From positions 62,001 through 126,000 of the forward strand of contig CAIYVX010000013.1 of the NCBI GenBank assembly GCA_903929765.1: 64,000 nt of DNA, in the 5' to 3' direction. Within the stretch, counting starts at the first letter, position 1. The number at the start of each line of letters is the position of its first letter. The notes beneath the pieces were generated by a model. It saw only the letters and a list, made by a program, of their open reading frames with translations. It made no database searches and was not told the origin of the DNA. The stretch comes from an uncultured Planctomycetia bacterium. Lineage in GTDB: Bacteria > Planctomycetota > Phycisphaerae > FEN-1346 > JAACEH01. Positions 39,922-48,220 of the stretch are shown here, piece after piece. Made by a program: the position numbers and the translations under genes.

Positions 39922-40965
39922 CTATTCTATCAGACAGGCGTCTCCGTAGGAGTAGAAACGGTAGCCGCGTGCGAGGGCGTCGCGGTAGGCGTGTAAAATC
40001 AGTTCTCGTCCGGCGAAGGCGGCGACGAGCATGAGCAGGGTGCTGCGCGGGAGGTGGAAGTTGGTGATGAGGGCGTCGACGACGCGGAAGTGGAAAGGGG
40101 GGTAGATGAAGATGGATGTTTCGCCGGAGAGGTCGCCGAGGCCGTCGGGGCGGACGAGGCTTTCGAGGACGCGGACGGTGGTGGTGCCGACGGCGACGAC
40201 GCGGCGGCCTTCGGCTTTGGCGCGGGCGACGGCTTCGGCGGTTGCGGCGGGAATGTGGAAGCGTTCGGCGTGCATTTCGTGATCTTCGACGCGCTCGACG
40301 GTGACGGGTTTGAAGGTGCCGAGGCCGACGTGGAGTGTGAGGAAGGCGGTGGCGATGTCGTGGCGGCGGAGGTCGTCGAGAAGTTGCGGGGTGAAGTGGA
40401 GGCCGGCGGTGGGGGCGGCAATGGCCCCGGGCTGGGCGGCGTAAACGGTCTGGTAACGGTCGGCGTCGGAGGTTTCGAGATCGGGGGCGGTCTGGCGGCG
40501 CTCGATGTATGGCGGTAGCGGGGGTCGGCCGGCGCGGGCGAGGAGGGTTTCGGCGGCGATGGGGGGTTCGGGGGCGACGAGCCAGAGTCCTTCGCCGCGT
40601 CGGGAGAGGAGGCGGAGGGCTTGTCCCTCGAAGCCTTCGACCTGGAGGCGTTCGTTTTCGCGAATGCGTCCTCGGCCGCGCAGAAGGAGTTCGAGGCGGC
40701 CGTCTTCGACGGAACGGACGTAGAGGGCGTCGATGCGGGAGCCGGTTTCGCGGCGCAGGACGAGGCGGGCGGGGAGGACGCGGGTGTCGTTGAGGACGAG
40801 GAGGTCGCCGGGCCGGAGGAGTTGGGGGAGTTCGATGAAGCGATGATCTTCGGCGCCGCCGGACCTGCGGTCGAGGCGGAGGAGGCGGCTCTGCTCACGG
40901 GCGGGGGACGGCTCCTGGGCAATGGCGTCGGAAGGGAGTTGGTAGTCGAAAAGAGCAGTGTCCAT
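39922..40965 (-). CDS. queA: tRNA preQ1(34) S-adenosylmethionine ribosyltransferase-isomerase
   Basis: 347 aa. It adds the ribosyl part of SAM to preQ1 in tRNA on the way to queuosine. 'FDYQLPSDAIAQEPSPAREQ', 'GDLLVLNDTRVLPARL', 'PTAGLHFTPQLLDDL' and 'ALITNFHLPRSTLLMLVAAF' are all family hallmarks. Length is normal. The N-terminus starts at ATG 40965. No tgt or queG is adjacent. Confidence 0.96.
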   Translation of the reverse strand: MDTALFDYQLPSDAIAQEPSPAREQSRLLRLDRRSGGAEDHRFIELPQLLRPGDLLVLNDTRVLPARLVLRRETGSRIDALYVRSVEDGRLELLLRGRGRIRENERLQVEGFEGQALRLLSRRGEGLWLVAPEPPIAAETLLARAGRPPLPPYIERRQTAPDLETSDADRYQTVYAAQPGAIAAPTAGLHFTPQLLDDLRRHDIATAFLTLHVGLGTFKPVTVERVEDHEMHAERFHIPAATAEAVARAKAEGRRVVAVGTTTVRVLESLVRPDGLGDLSGETSIFIYPPFHFRVVDALITNFHLPRSTLLMLVAAFAGRELILHAYRDALARGYRFYSYGDACLIE

Positions 40966-41010
40966 AAGAAGCTTTCAAAAAGAAACAAGGAAAAAAAGCG
41001 ACGACAATCG

Positions 41011-41053
41011 GAAAACGGCATTTTACCATGTCGGGCCTGTCGACCCAACCTAC
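41011..41053 (+). repeat. Hairpin repeat, long form of family P1
   Basis: GAAAACGGCATTTTACCAT leads into GTCGGGCC...ACCCAACCTAC. It lies between queA and the HEAT lipoprotein gene. Confidence 0.85.
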
Positions 41054-41057
41054 ATGA

Positions 41058-43496
41058 TTACGGTCCCGATGGTTTAAGCTGTTGTCGGGCGGCGGACCAG
41101 TTGCGCCAGGCGAGGAGGGCCTGTTCGTTGTGGGCATGGTCGGCCTGGGGGCGGTAGAGGAAATCCTGTCCGGTGATTTTCATCAGGGCTTGGTTGGCGG
41201 CGCCGGTGAGTTCGAGATTGTTGATATCGAGGCGTTCGACGAGCGGGAGGATGAAGGATTCGTCGGGAGCGGCGGCCATGGCCCGGATGACTTCGACCTG
41301 GGTGGCGGTGGTGGTGTCGGTGAGGAGGCGGACGAGTTCGTCGCGTCCGGCGGTCGAGCCGAGTCGGGCCAGGGCGGCGCCGAAGGCGAGGCGTCCGGAG
41401 ATTTCGCGGGTGCGGAGGGCTTTTTCGAGGGCGGGCGCGGCGGAGTTGTCGCCGATTTCGCCCAAGGCCCAGGCGGCGGCATATTGCACGGCGGCGCGCT
41501 GGTCGTCGAGGGCGCGGATGAGATCGGGGACGGCTTTGCGGTCCTTGAGGCGGCCGAGGTAGAGGGCGGAGGATTGTCGGGCCTTGGCGTCGGGGAGCTT
41601 GAGTCCGGCGATGAGAGCGGGGGCCAGGTCGGGATCGCCCGCGGCGAGGAGTCGTTCGATGATCAGGCGGCGGACGATGGCGTCGGATTCGGCGGCGAGG
41701 GCGTCGTGGACGCGGCGGACGGCGGCAGCGGGCAGGCGGCGGTCTTTGGCGGCGCTGGAGAAGAGGATAGCGGCCTGGCGGCGCTGGGAGTCGTCGGGGA
41801 GGCGGAGGTTGCGGATGTCCATATAAAGCGGGTCGATGACGGGGAGGACTTCGTCGAGGATGGCGGCGACGACGGCTGGCGGGCGGTTGGCCAGGGCGGC
41901 TTCGAGGGCGGGGAGGGCGCGGTCTTTGAGGCGGACGAGGGCGGCGATGGCGAGTTGTCGGGTTTCGCCGCGCGGGAGGGCCAGGCCGTCGATGAGTTTT
42001 TCGATGTCGCGGTCGAGCTGGGATTGGGCGGAGGTAGATTGAGCGGTTATTGGCCTCAACCCCTCACCCGGCACTGACGTGCCACCCTCTCCCGAGGGAG
42101 AGGGGATTTTGTTCTGGTCGGCCCAGGCTTTGGCGCGGTCGAGGGCGGCTTGGTTTTTCCAGGCGGGTTGGTCGGGATCGAAATCGGGGAGCTTCTGTCC
42201 GGAGATTTCGACGAAGGAGTTGAGGGCGGCCTTGCGGATGGCGGCGGAGGAATCGGCGAGGAGATCGACGGCGATGGCGGCGCCGGCGGGTTGACCGATC
42301 TGGCCGACGGCGAGGGCGAGGGCCTGGCGGACGTTGGGGGCGTCGTCGCGGGTGCGGGCGGCGAGGACGGGGAGCGCGGCGGCGGACTTCAGGCGACCGA
42401 GGGCAGCGACGGCGGCTTCGCGGATCTGCCAGCGCGGAAGGTCGGTGGCCGATTCCAAGACGGAGATTTCAGCCAGTTTTTCGAGGGAAATGACGGCCTG
42501 GCGCTGGACGTCGATGTCCTTGTCCTTGAGGGCCCGGGCCAGGAGTCGCGCTGCGTCGGGCGGGGCGGTTTCAGCGATGAGGCGGGCGGCTTCGAGGCGA
42601 ACGTCGGGGTCGGCGTTGGCGAGGATGGCGTCGTAAGCGGGGGCGAGGAGGGCCGGGGCGGCAGTGGCCAGGGTGTGCATGGCGGCCAGGGTGATGCGCG
42701 GGTTGGGATGATCGAGTGCCGCCACGACGCCGCGCGGCATCTCGGGCAATTTCAGGGCCGGGACGGTTTCGAGGGCGGCGTGGAGGATCGCGGGGTCGTG
42801 ATCGTCGAGGGCTTTGAGGGCGAGGTCGCGGAGGGTGGGCTGTTCGCTGGAACCGGCGGCGCGGATAATGGCGGTCATAACCTGGCGGACGGGTTCGGCG
42901 GGCTTGGCGGCCTGATCGTAAAGGGCGACGAGTCGCGGCGCGTTGATGAGGCGAATATCGCGGTGATCCGCCATCAGGCGGACGAGAGCTTCTACGGCTT
43001 CGGCGCGAATGGGCGGGGGGAGCGAGTCGTCCTCGGCGGTTTCGTAAAGCACCCTCATGGCTGTCGGGAAGCCGAGGCGAGCCAGGGCAACGGCGGCGTT
43101 GCGGCGGATGACGGGGTCGGTGGTTTTGGCGGCGACGGCCTCGCGGAGTTGCGGCTCGGCCTCCTGTCTGATGGCGACGAGTTCGTCGATGGCGGCGCAG
43201 AGGTGGCGGTCGAATTCGCCTTTATAGAAGGAGCGTCGGCCGAGGCCGGGGTGCTTGGCTCTGATGGCGTCGGAATCTTCGCCGGGAGCGATATGTTCGC
43301 TGGCAAGTTGGGCGATTAGGCGGGCGACTTTATCTTTCGTGGGGATCGGCAGGTCTTTGACAGGGAGGGCTTTGACCGGAATCATTGGGGGTTGGGCGGC
43401 GAGGGGTTTGTCGGGGGCGAACCAGGTGCAGCCGGCGGCGCAAAGGGCGAGGAGGAGCGCGGCGAAAAGGAGGAAGGTTGATCGGCGAACGGGCAT
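41058..43496 (-). CDS. HEAT-repeat lipoprotein with in-frame repeat insertion
   Basis: 812 aa. Signal 'FLLFAALLLALCAAGC' with lipobox CAAGC. From ~120 onward it is built of HEAT/PBS-lyase-like helices ('VIRRNAAVALARLGFPTAMR', 'VRLEAARLIAETAPPDAARL', 'AAVQYAAAWALGEIGDNSAA'). This long solenoid on the outer or inner membrane probably binds proteins. Near residues 463-482 the helices are broken by 'SPSGEGGTSVPGEGLRP', encoded by a P4 hairpin in frame. The rest is intact, so the insertion is tolerated. It ends 4 bases from the P1 hairpin. Confidence 0.82.
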   Translation of the reverse strand: MPVRRSTFLLFAALLLALCAAGCTWFAPDKPLAAQPPMIPVKALPVKDLPIPTKDKVARLIAQLASEHIAPGEDSDAIRAKHPGLGRRSFYKGEFDRHLCAAIDELVAIRQEAEPQLREAVAAKTTDPVIRRNAAVALARLGFPTAMRVLYETAEDDSLPPPIRAEAVEALVRLMADHRDIRLINAPRLVALYDQAAKPAEPVRQVMTAIIRAAGSSEQPTLRDLALKALDDHDPAILHAALETVPALKLPEMPRGVVAALDHPNPRITLAAMHTLATAAPALLAPAYDAILANADPDVRLEAARLIAETAPPDAARLLARALKDKDIDVQRQAVISLEKLAEISVLESATDLPRWQIREAAVAALGRLKSAAALPVLAARTRDDAPNVRQALALAVGQIGQPAGAAIAVDLLADSSAAIRKAALNSFVEISGQKLPDFDPDQPAWKNQAALDRAKAWADQNKIPSPSGEGGTSVPGEGLRPITAQSTSAQSQLDRDIEKLIDGLALPRGETRQLAIAALVRLKDRALPALEAALANRPPAVVAAILDEVLPVIDPLYMDIRNLRLPDDSQRRQAAILFSSAAKDRRLPAAAVRRVHDALAAESDAIVRRLIIERLLAAGDPDLAPALIAGLKLPDAKARQSSALYLGRLKDRKAVPDLIRALDDQRAAVQYAAAWALGEIGDNSAAPALEKALRTREISGRLAFGAALARLGSTAGRDELVRLLTDTTTATQVEVIRAMAAAPDESFILPLVERLDINNLELTGAANQALMKITGQDFLYRPQADHAHNEQALLAWRNWSAARQQLKPSGP
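42052..42107 (-). repeat. Hairpin repeat, family P4, inside a coding region
   Basis: Inner stem GGCAC/GTGCC around TGAC, then CACCCTCTCC/GGAGAGGGG. Other copies have GGCCC/GGGCC or GGCCGC/GCGGCC at the inner stem. Confidence 0.82.
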
Positions 43497-43634
43497 GGCG
43501 AGGGGTATCGTAGCCGCTTTGGGCGGCGGTGTCGAGAGGCGGGATATTGCACACGGGACGGCGCGGGTCTACAATCTGGAATCTTGGAAGTTCAAACACG
43601 GGTTCAACGGCCCCAGGCGGGCGGGAGGCTGGTG

Positions 43635-44714
43635 ATGGAGAAGGAACGGCTGGGATTTTTACAGGAACTGATGGCGGCCTGGTGCCCTTCGGGTTTTGAG
43701 GAAGAGGCCCAGGAAGTGGTGCGGCAGCGGCTGGCGGGGAAGTGCGACGAGGTGCGGACCGACGTGCACGGGAACGTCCTGGCGGGCGTGAACACCGGGG
43801 CGGCGCTGCGGGTGATGCTGGCGGGGCACGTGGACGAGATCGGGCTGATGATTACGCACATCGACGAACACGGGTACGCCTATTTTCAGGCGATCGGCGG
43901 GTTCGACACGAACGTACTCACCGGGCAGCGAGTGATTGTTCATACGGCGGCGGGTCCGGTGTTGGGGGTGATCGGGCGGAAGCCGATTCACCTGCTGACC
44001 GATGAGGAACGCAAGGGCGCGCCGAAGATGGAAGACCTGTTCATCGACATCGGGGCGAAGAAGAAAAAAGATGCGGAAAAACATATCCGCGTGACCGATA
44101 CGGCGACGATTGATGCGGACTTTAAGTTTTTGCTGAACGACTTGGTGGCGGCGCGGGCGTTTGACGACCGGATCGGGGCGTTTGTGGTGACCGAGACGCT
44201 GATCGAGGTGGCGAAGCGGAAACCGAAGGTGGCCCTGTGGAGCGTTTCGACGGTGCAGGAAGAGGTGGGGCTGCGCGGGGCGCGGACGAGCGCCTACGGG
44301 ATCGATCCGCATGTGGGGATCGCGGTGGACGTGGGCTTTGCGGCTGATTATCCGGGCGTGGACAAGAAAAAAACGGGCGACACGAAGATCGGCGGCGGGC
44401 CGATCCTGGGGCGAGGGCCGAACATCAACGAGGCGGTTTTCGCGGGACTGGAACGGACGGCGAAGGCGAAGAAGATTCCGTGGCAGATTCAGGCGGAGCC
44501 GCGCGCGACAGGAACGGACGCCAACATGATTCAGCTTAATCGCTCGGGCGTGGCGGCGGCGCTGGTGAGCGTGCCGAACCGGTACATGCACTCGCCGAAC
44601 GAGGTGGTGAGTTTGAAAGACGCGGACAACGTGATCGAGTTGCTGACGGAATATATCATGACGCTGCGGCCGACGGATACTTTTGTGCCGATGGTGAAGC
44701 GGAAGAAGAAATAG
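43635..44714 (+). CDS. M42 family glutamyl aminopeptidase / deblocking peptidase
   Basis: 359 aa, cytosolic two-metal aminopeptidase. ATG at 43635 follows GGAGG. 'AGHVDEIGLMITHI' and 'RAFDDRIGAF' give metal ligands. 'VQEEVGLRGART' has the catalytic and metal Glu pair, and 'AVDVGFAADYPGV' follows. Family members form tetrahedral 12-mers that trim peptides from proteasome-like degradation. The Lys-rich end is 'VPMVKRKKK'. It runs 16 bases before the next small gene. Confidence 0.93.
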   Translation: MEKERLGFLQELMAAWCPSGFEEEAQEVVRQRLAGKCDEVRTDVHGNVLAGVNTGAALRVMLAGHVDEIGLMITHIDEHGYAYFQAIGGFDTNVLTGQRVIVHTAAGPVLGVIGRKPIHLLTDEERKGAPKMEDLFIDIGAKKKKDAEKHIRVTDTATIDADFKFLLNDLVAARAFDDRIGAFVVTETLIEVAKRKPKVALWSVSTVQEEVGLRGARTSAYGIDPHVGIAVDVGFAADYPGVDKKKTGDTKIGGGPILGRGPNINEAVFAGLERTAKAKKIPWQIQAEPRATGTDANMIQLNRSGVAAALVSVPNRYMHSPNEVVSLKDADNVIELLTEYIMTLRPTDTFVPMVKRKKK

Positions 44715-44729
44715 GCGGCGGGACCTCAA

Positions 44730-45188
44730 ATGAATTGGGATATCATCGTGGTGCTGGCCTTTGGTGGTTTCTGCGCCGCCGCGGCGATGTACTTCTGTTT
44801 CGTCTGGCTGAGTGCGACGCGTCCTGATTCCTGGCATCAGGTGACACTGCCCGAATACCCGCGCTCGGCTGAGGGCGCCGAGTCTTTTCGAGCTTTGCCG
44901 TTTGTCAGCGACCAGCCCTTGTGTAATATGACAGGCGGATGGGCGACGCTGATCATAACCAGCGACAAGCTAGCCCTCAGTACGCTATCCGGCAACTATG
45001 AATTCAAGCCCACGGAGGTCACGGTCGTGCTGTTCAAGACCTTCTTTCGCTCGGGCGTGCGCTTCGTGCATAAGCATCCGGGTTACATGTCCTACATTGC
45101 CCTTCATGGCTGGCAGACGGCCGAGGAGATTGGTCCGGCGCTCAAGGCTTACGGATACAACGTTGTTTCGGAAGCGAAGTGGAGGTAG
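44730..45188 (+). CDS. Hypothetical protein with one N-terminal membrane helix
   Basis: 152 aa. 'IIVVLAFGGFCAAAAMYFCF' is a membrane anchor. The rest is soluble and compact ('GWATLIITSDKLALSTLSGN', 'GVRFVHKHPGYMSYIALHGW'), a plausible PH-like beta domain. No family is named. It begins 16 bases after the M42 stop without a clear ribosome site. Base use is more mixed than in the M42 gene. Confidence 0.6.
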   Translation: MNWDIIVVLAFGGFCAAAAMYFCFVWLSATRPDSWHQVTLPEYPRSAEGAESFRALPFVSDQPLCNMTGGWATLIITSDKLALSTLSGNYEFKPTEVTVVLFKTFFRSGVRFVHKHPGYMSYIALHGWQTAEEIGPALKAYGYNVVSEAKWR

Positions 45189-45225
45189 TATTTCCCCTAG
45201 GCATATTTTCGTCTCGGCGACATAG

Positions 45226-45256
45226 CATGGCCACGCAAGCGTGGACCATGCCACCC
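45226..45256 (+). repeat. Hairpin repeat, family P3
   Basis: CATGGCCACGCAAGCGTGGA then CCATGCCACCC. It is the first of three different hairpins in a row. Confidence 0.8.
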
Positions 45257-45264
45257 AACGGATT

Positions 45265-45284
45265 GGTGCGTGCGAACACGCACC
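45265..45284 (+). repeat. Hairpin repeat GGTGCGTGCGAACACGCACC
   Basis: A GGTGCGTG/CACGCACC-type palindrome with tail 'ctac'. Palindromes of this form occur in many bacterial genomes as REP-like elements. Confidence 0.75.
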
Positions 45285-45326
45285 CTACACACGGGCGACC
45301 TTTGTGATCGGAACGAGCGAGGTAAA

Positions 45327-45379
45327 GAACACACTTTGGCTCCGACTAAAGTCGGAGCTTCAAAGTGTGGCACCCGGAT
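45327..45379 (+). repeat. Two-stem hairpin repeat, family C, in a gene leader
   Basis: CACACTTTG/CAAAGTGTG outer stem and CTCCGAC/GTCGGAG inner stem around TAAA, then GGCACCCGGA. Both stems pair perfectly. Confidence 0.9.
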
Positions 45380-45391
45380 GGAGGAGTGAAC

Positions 45392-46234
45392 ATGGCGAAG
45401 AAAGCGAAAGTGCGTTTCGAGGAGATGTTGCCGCACGAGATTGCGGCGGCGCGGGCGAAGATGCCGGTGGCTTATCTGCCGCTCGGGGGGATGGAGTGGC
45501 ACGGGCGGCACAATTGCGTGGGGCTGGACGCGGTGAAGGCCCAGGCCATGTGCTGCCACTTCGCCGAGGCGGCGGGCGGGGTGGTTTTTCCGCCGCTCTA
45601 TTACGGCGACGAGCGGGAGAAGCACAACATGGAGGCCTACGATGGGGCGGGGATCATCGCGGGCGATTACGGGCTGAGCAAGCGGAACTTTGCGCCGGGC
45701 CACATGCGCGGTTCTCCTTACGAGGAGAACACGGTGCACGAGGCGCTGATGATTATTCATATCCTGCATGAGATCGTGAGCTACGGGTTCGAGGTGATCG
45801 CCATCGGGGCGGGGCACTATCCGCTGCTGCCGACGGCGCGGGCGGCGTGCCAACTGTTCTACAAGGATCGCGGGCAGATCGCCTGGGCGTATTGCGGGTT
45901 TGAACTGGTGCGGGACACGATTCCGAATTCGGGCGACCACGCGGGTCCGTGGGAGACGAGCCTGATGATGTACCTGCGGCCGGACCTGGTGGACCTGGAG
46001 AAGGCCGAGGGGCCGGAAGGTATGCCGGGGCTGCACGAGAAGGTGCGAGCCGAGGCGTCGGCGGAGTACGGGGCAAAGATTCTGGGGCTGATGACGGAGA
46101 AAGTGACGGAGGTGAACGCGCGGCTGCTGGCGGCGATTCGAAATCCGGAAGAGACGATGTTCGACGTGCCGGTGAAGAGCATCTGCCGCGGGGCGCGGGC
46201 GATTGCGAAGCTGCGGGAGGAAGAGGGTCAGTGA
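45392..46234 (+). CDS. Creatininase family amidohydrolase
   Basis: 280 aa. ATG at 45392 follows GGAGGAG directly after the family C hairpin. 'LPLGGMEWHGRHNCVGLDA' is the metal-binding motif (Glu, His, Asp), and 'VIAIGAGHYPLLPTAR' the second. 'NSGDHAGPWETSLMMYLRP' has the catalytic Glu region. Family enzymes open cyclic amides (creatinine, FAPy intermediates) and the substrate here is unknown. The TGA at 46232-46234 shares its last A with the ATG of a short ORF. Confidence 0.88.
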   Translation: MAKKAKVRFEEMLPHEIAAARAKMPVAYLPLGGMEWHGRHNCVGLDAVKAQAMCCHFAEAAGGVVFPPLYYGDEREKHNMEAYDGAGIIAGDYGLSKRNFAPGHMRGSPYEENTVHEALMIIHILHEIVSYGFEVIAIGAGHYPLLPTARAACQLFYKDRGQIAWAYCGFELVRDTIPNSGDHAGPWETSLMMYLRPDLVDLEKAEGPEGMPGLHEKVRAEASAEYGAKILGLMTEKVTEVNARLLAAIRNPEETMFDVPVKSICRGARAIAKLREEEGQ

Positions 46235-46377
46235 TGGGCGATACCGTCATTCGGCTGGAGGGCGTCAACGTTGAGTGTTGGGGTTCGGCGGCCGCCGATT
46301 GGCGAGGGCACTTGGCGTGGCTTTGGGGGGTGGCGTGGCAAAGGTTGTTCAGGAGCGGGCGAGCGGATAGGATTTGA
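46234..46377 (+). CDS. Short ORF coupled to the creatininase gene, possibly a gene remnant
   Basis: 47 codons. The ATG overlaps the upstream TGA (TGATG), typical of coupled genes. The product MGDTVIRLEGVNVECWG... has no recognised domain and stops early. It could be the left-over start of a larger gene cut by later change. The 216-base stretch from 46235 to 46450 has no other gene. Confidence 0.35.
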   Translation: MGDTVIRLEGVNVECWGSAAADWRGHLAWLWGVAWQRLFRSGRADRI

Positions 46378-46450
46378 TGGCAGCACCGTTGCTTGTGTCG
46401 GTCCAGAGAGCGACCTACAGGGGAAGGCTTGGGAAAGAGGTTCAATACGT

Positions 46451-48103
46451 ATGAGCGAAATTATTCGTAATCCGATCCTGCCGGGGTTTCATCCGGATCC
46501 GTCGATTTGCCGCGTCGGGGCTGATTATTACCTCGCAAACTCGACGTTTCAGTGGTGGCCGGGGGTGGGAATTTCGCACTCGCGCGACCTGGTACGCTGG
46601 GAACTGGTCGGGTACGCCCTGACGCGGACCTCGCAACTGGACATGGCGCGGACGGTCGATTCCACGGGCATCTGGGCGCCGTGCCTCAGCTACAACGCGC
46701 GGGAAAAACTTTTCTATCTTATCTACACCAACACCAACCAACACCTCCTCCGCATGCCGTTCGAGGCGCCCAACTACCTGGTTACGGCGCGCGACGTGCG
46801 CGGCCCGTGGTCGGAGCCGGTCCTGCTGAATCGCAGCGGCTTCGATCCGTCCCTGTTCCACGATGAGGACGGGCGGGCCTGGCTGGTCAACATGGTCATG
46901 GACGACCGTCCGGGCCACAACTTCTTCTCCGGCATCCTGCTCCAGGAATATTCCAGGAAAGAGCGGCGGCTGGTCGGGCCGATTCGCAACATCTTCCGCG
47001 GCACCGCGCTGGGGTTCACCGAAGGGCCGCACCTGTTCAAGCGCGGGCGGTGGTATTACCTGATCGTGGCCGAGGGCGGCACCGGGTACGCGCACGCCAT
47101 GACGATGGCCCGGTCGCGGCGGCTCGGGGGGCCTTACGAAATCCATCCGCACAATCCGATCATGACGGCCTGGAACACCGACCTGCCACTGCAGAAGGCC
47201 GGGCACGGACAACTGGTCGAGACGGCCGAGGGCGAGTGGTACGGCGCGTTTCTGTGCGGCCGGCCGCGCCACGGACAGTTCTGCATCCTGGGGCGCGAGA
47301 CGGCCCTGGAGCGCGGCGCGTGGCGCGAGGACGAGTGGTTTTATTTTGATAGCCCAAACCCGCGGCTGGAGGTGCCCGGGCCCAAGCTGGCGGCGCCCGC
47401 GGTCGCGGTCCGCAAGGTCGCTCGAGGAGCAAAAAAGACAGCCCGGCCTTACCAATTCGGCCAGGCGGCGCAGCGGGACGATTTCGACGCCCGCACCCTG
47501 GGGCTGGAATGGAACACGCCGCGCGAACCACTGGGCGACAAGGCTTCGCTGGCCGCCCGGCCGGGATGGTTGCGGCTCTATGGGCAACCGCTGAATATCG
47601 AGAGCAACCGCGGGCAGGCCTTTGTCGCCCGGCGGATCGAGGATCATGGCTTCGAGGCGGCGACGCTCATGGAGTTCAAGCCGGCGTCGGACCTGGTGAT
47701 CGGCGGCCAGCAGGAAGCGGGACTCGTCTGTTTCTACAGCCACACCAACTATCTTTGGTTGCGGGTTACCCAGGACGAGACGCTTGGGCCGATTCTGGAA
47801 TTGATGCGGCGCTCGGGCCCGGAGCTTACTGTCGAAGGCCGCATTCCGGTCCGGGGCTGGAGGCGGTTCCACCTGCGGGTGACGGCCCGGAACGACCGCT
47901 ATCAGTTCGCCGCCGGCCGCGACGGAAAGAAGTGGATCGAAGTGGGGCCGGCCCAGGACGGTACGCTGCTCTCCGACGAATCGTCGGACCGGTTCGGGTT
48001 CAGCTTCACGGGGGCGTTCGTGGGGCTGGTCGCGCGTGACATGACCGGGGGACGACGGTCGGCGGATTTTGATTGGTTCGACTATCGGCGGGTTGGGGAG
48101 TAA
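46451..48103 (+). CDS. Glycoside hydrolase family 43 (beta-xylosidase/arabinofuranosidase type)
   Basis: 550 aa, five-bladed propeller plus C-terminal beta-sandwich. The general base Asp is in 'PGFHPDPSICRVGADYY'. The pKa-setting Asp region is close to 'GIWAPCLSYN', and the acid Glu is in 'GFTEGPHLFKRGRWYYL'. The sandwich starts near 335 ('RDDFDARTLGLEWNTPRE'), as in XynB-type enzymes. ATG at 46451 is chosen because the motif begins right after. There is no signal peptide, so it probably acts on imported oligosaccharides. It fits a hemicellulose or algal-glycan diet. Confidence 0.92.
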   Translation: MSEIIRNPILPGFHPDPSICRVGADYYLANSTFQWWPGVGISHSRDLVRWELVGYALTRTSQLDMARTVDSTGIWAPCLSYNAREKLFYLIYTNTNQHLLRMPFEAPNYLVTARDVRGPWSEPVLLNRSGFDPSLFHDEDGRAWLVNMVMDDRPGHNFFSGILLQEYSRKERRLVGPIRNIFRGTALGFTEGPHLFKRGRWYYLIVAEGGTGYAHAMTMARSRRLGGPYEIHPHNPIMTAWNTDLPLQKAGHGQLVETAEGEWYGAFLCGRPRHGQFCILGRETALERGAWREDEWFYFDSPNPRLEVPGPKLAAPAVAVRKVARGAKKTARPYQFGQAAQRDDFDARTLGLEWNTPREPLGDKASLAARPGWLRLYGQPLNIESNRGQAFVARRIEDHGFEAATLMEFKPASDLVIGGQQEAGLVCFYSHTNYLWLRVTQDETLGPILELMRRSGPELTVEGRIPVRGWRRFHLRVTARNDRYQFAAGRDGKKWIEVGPAQDGTLLSDESSDRFGFSFTGAFVGLVARDMTGGRRSADFDWFDYRRVGE

Positions 48104-48128
48104 ACTGGGCGGCGGAAACGGCAAATCC

Positions 48129-48176
48129 AAGCGGAAAACGGCATTTAATTTTGTCGGGCCAGGGCCAGACCGACCT
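48129..48176 (+). repeat. Hairpin repeat, long form of family P1
   Basis: AAGCGGAAAACGGCATTTA, then GTCGGGCC...GACCGACCT; tail differs from the other long copies. Confidence 0.8.
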
Positions 48177-48181
48177 TTCTG

Positions 48182-48211
48182 CATGACCACGCAAGAGTGG
48201 ACCATGCCACC
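48182..48211 (+). repeat. Hairpin repeat, family P3
   Basis: CATGACCACGCAAGAGTGGA then CCATGCCACCC, five bases after a P1 copy. Confidence 0.75.
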
Positions 48212-48220
48212 CAATCATTA

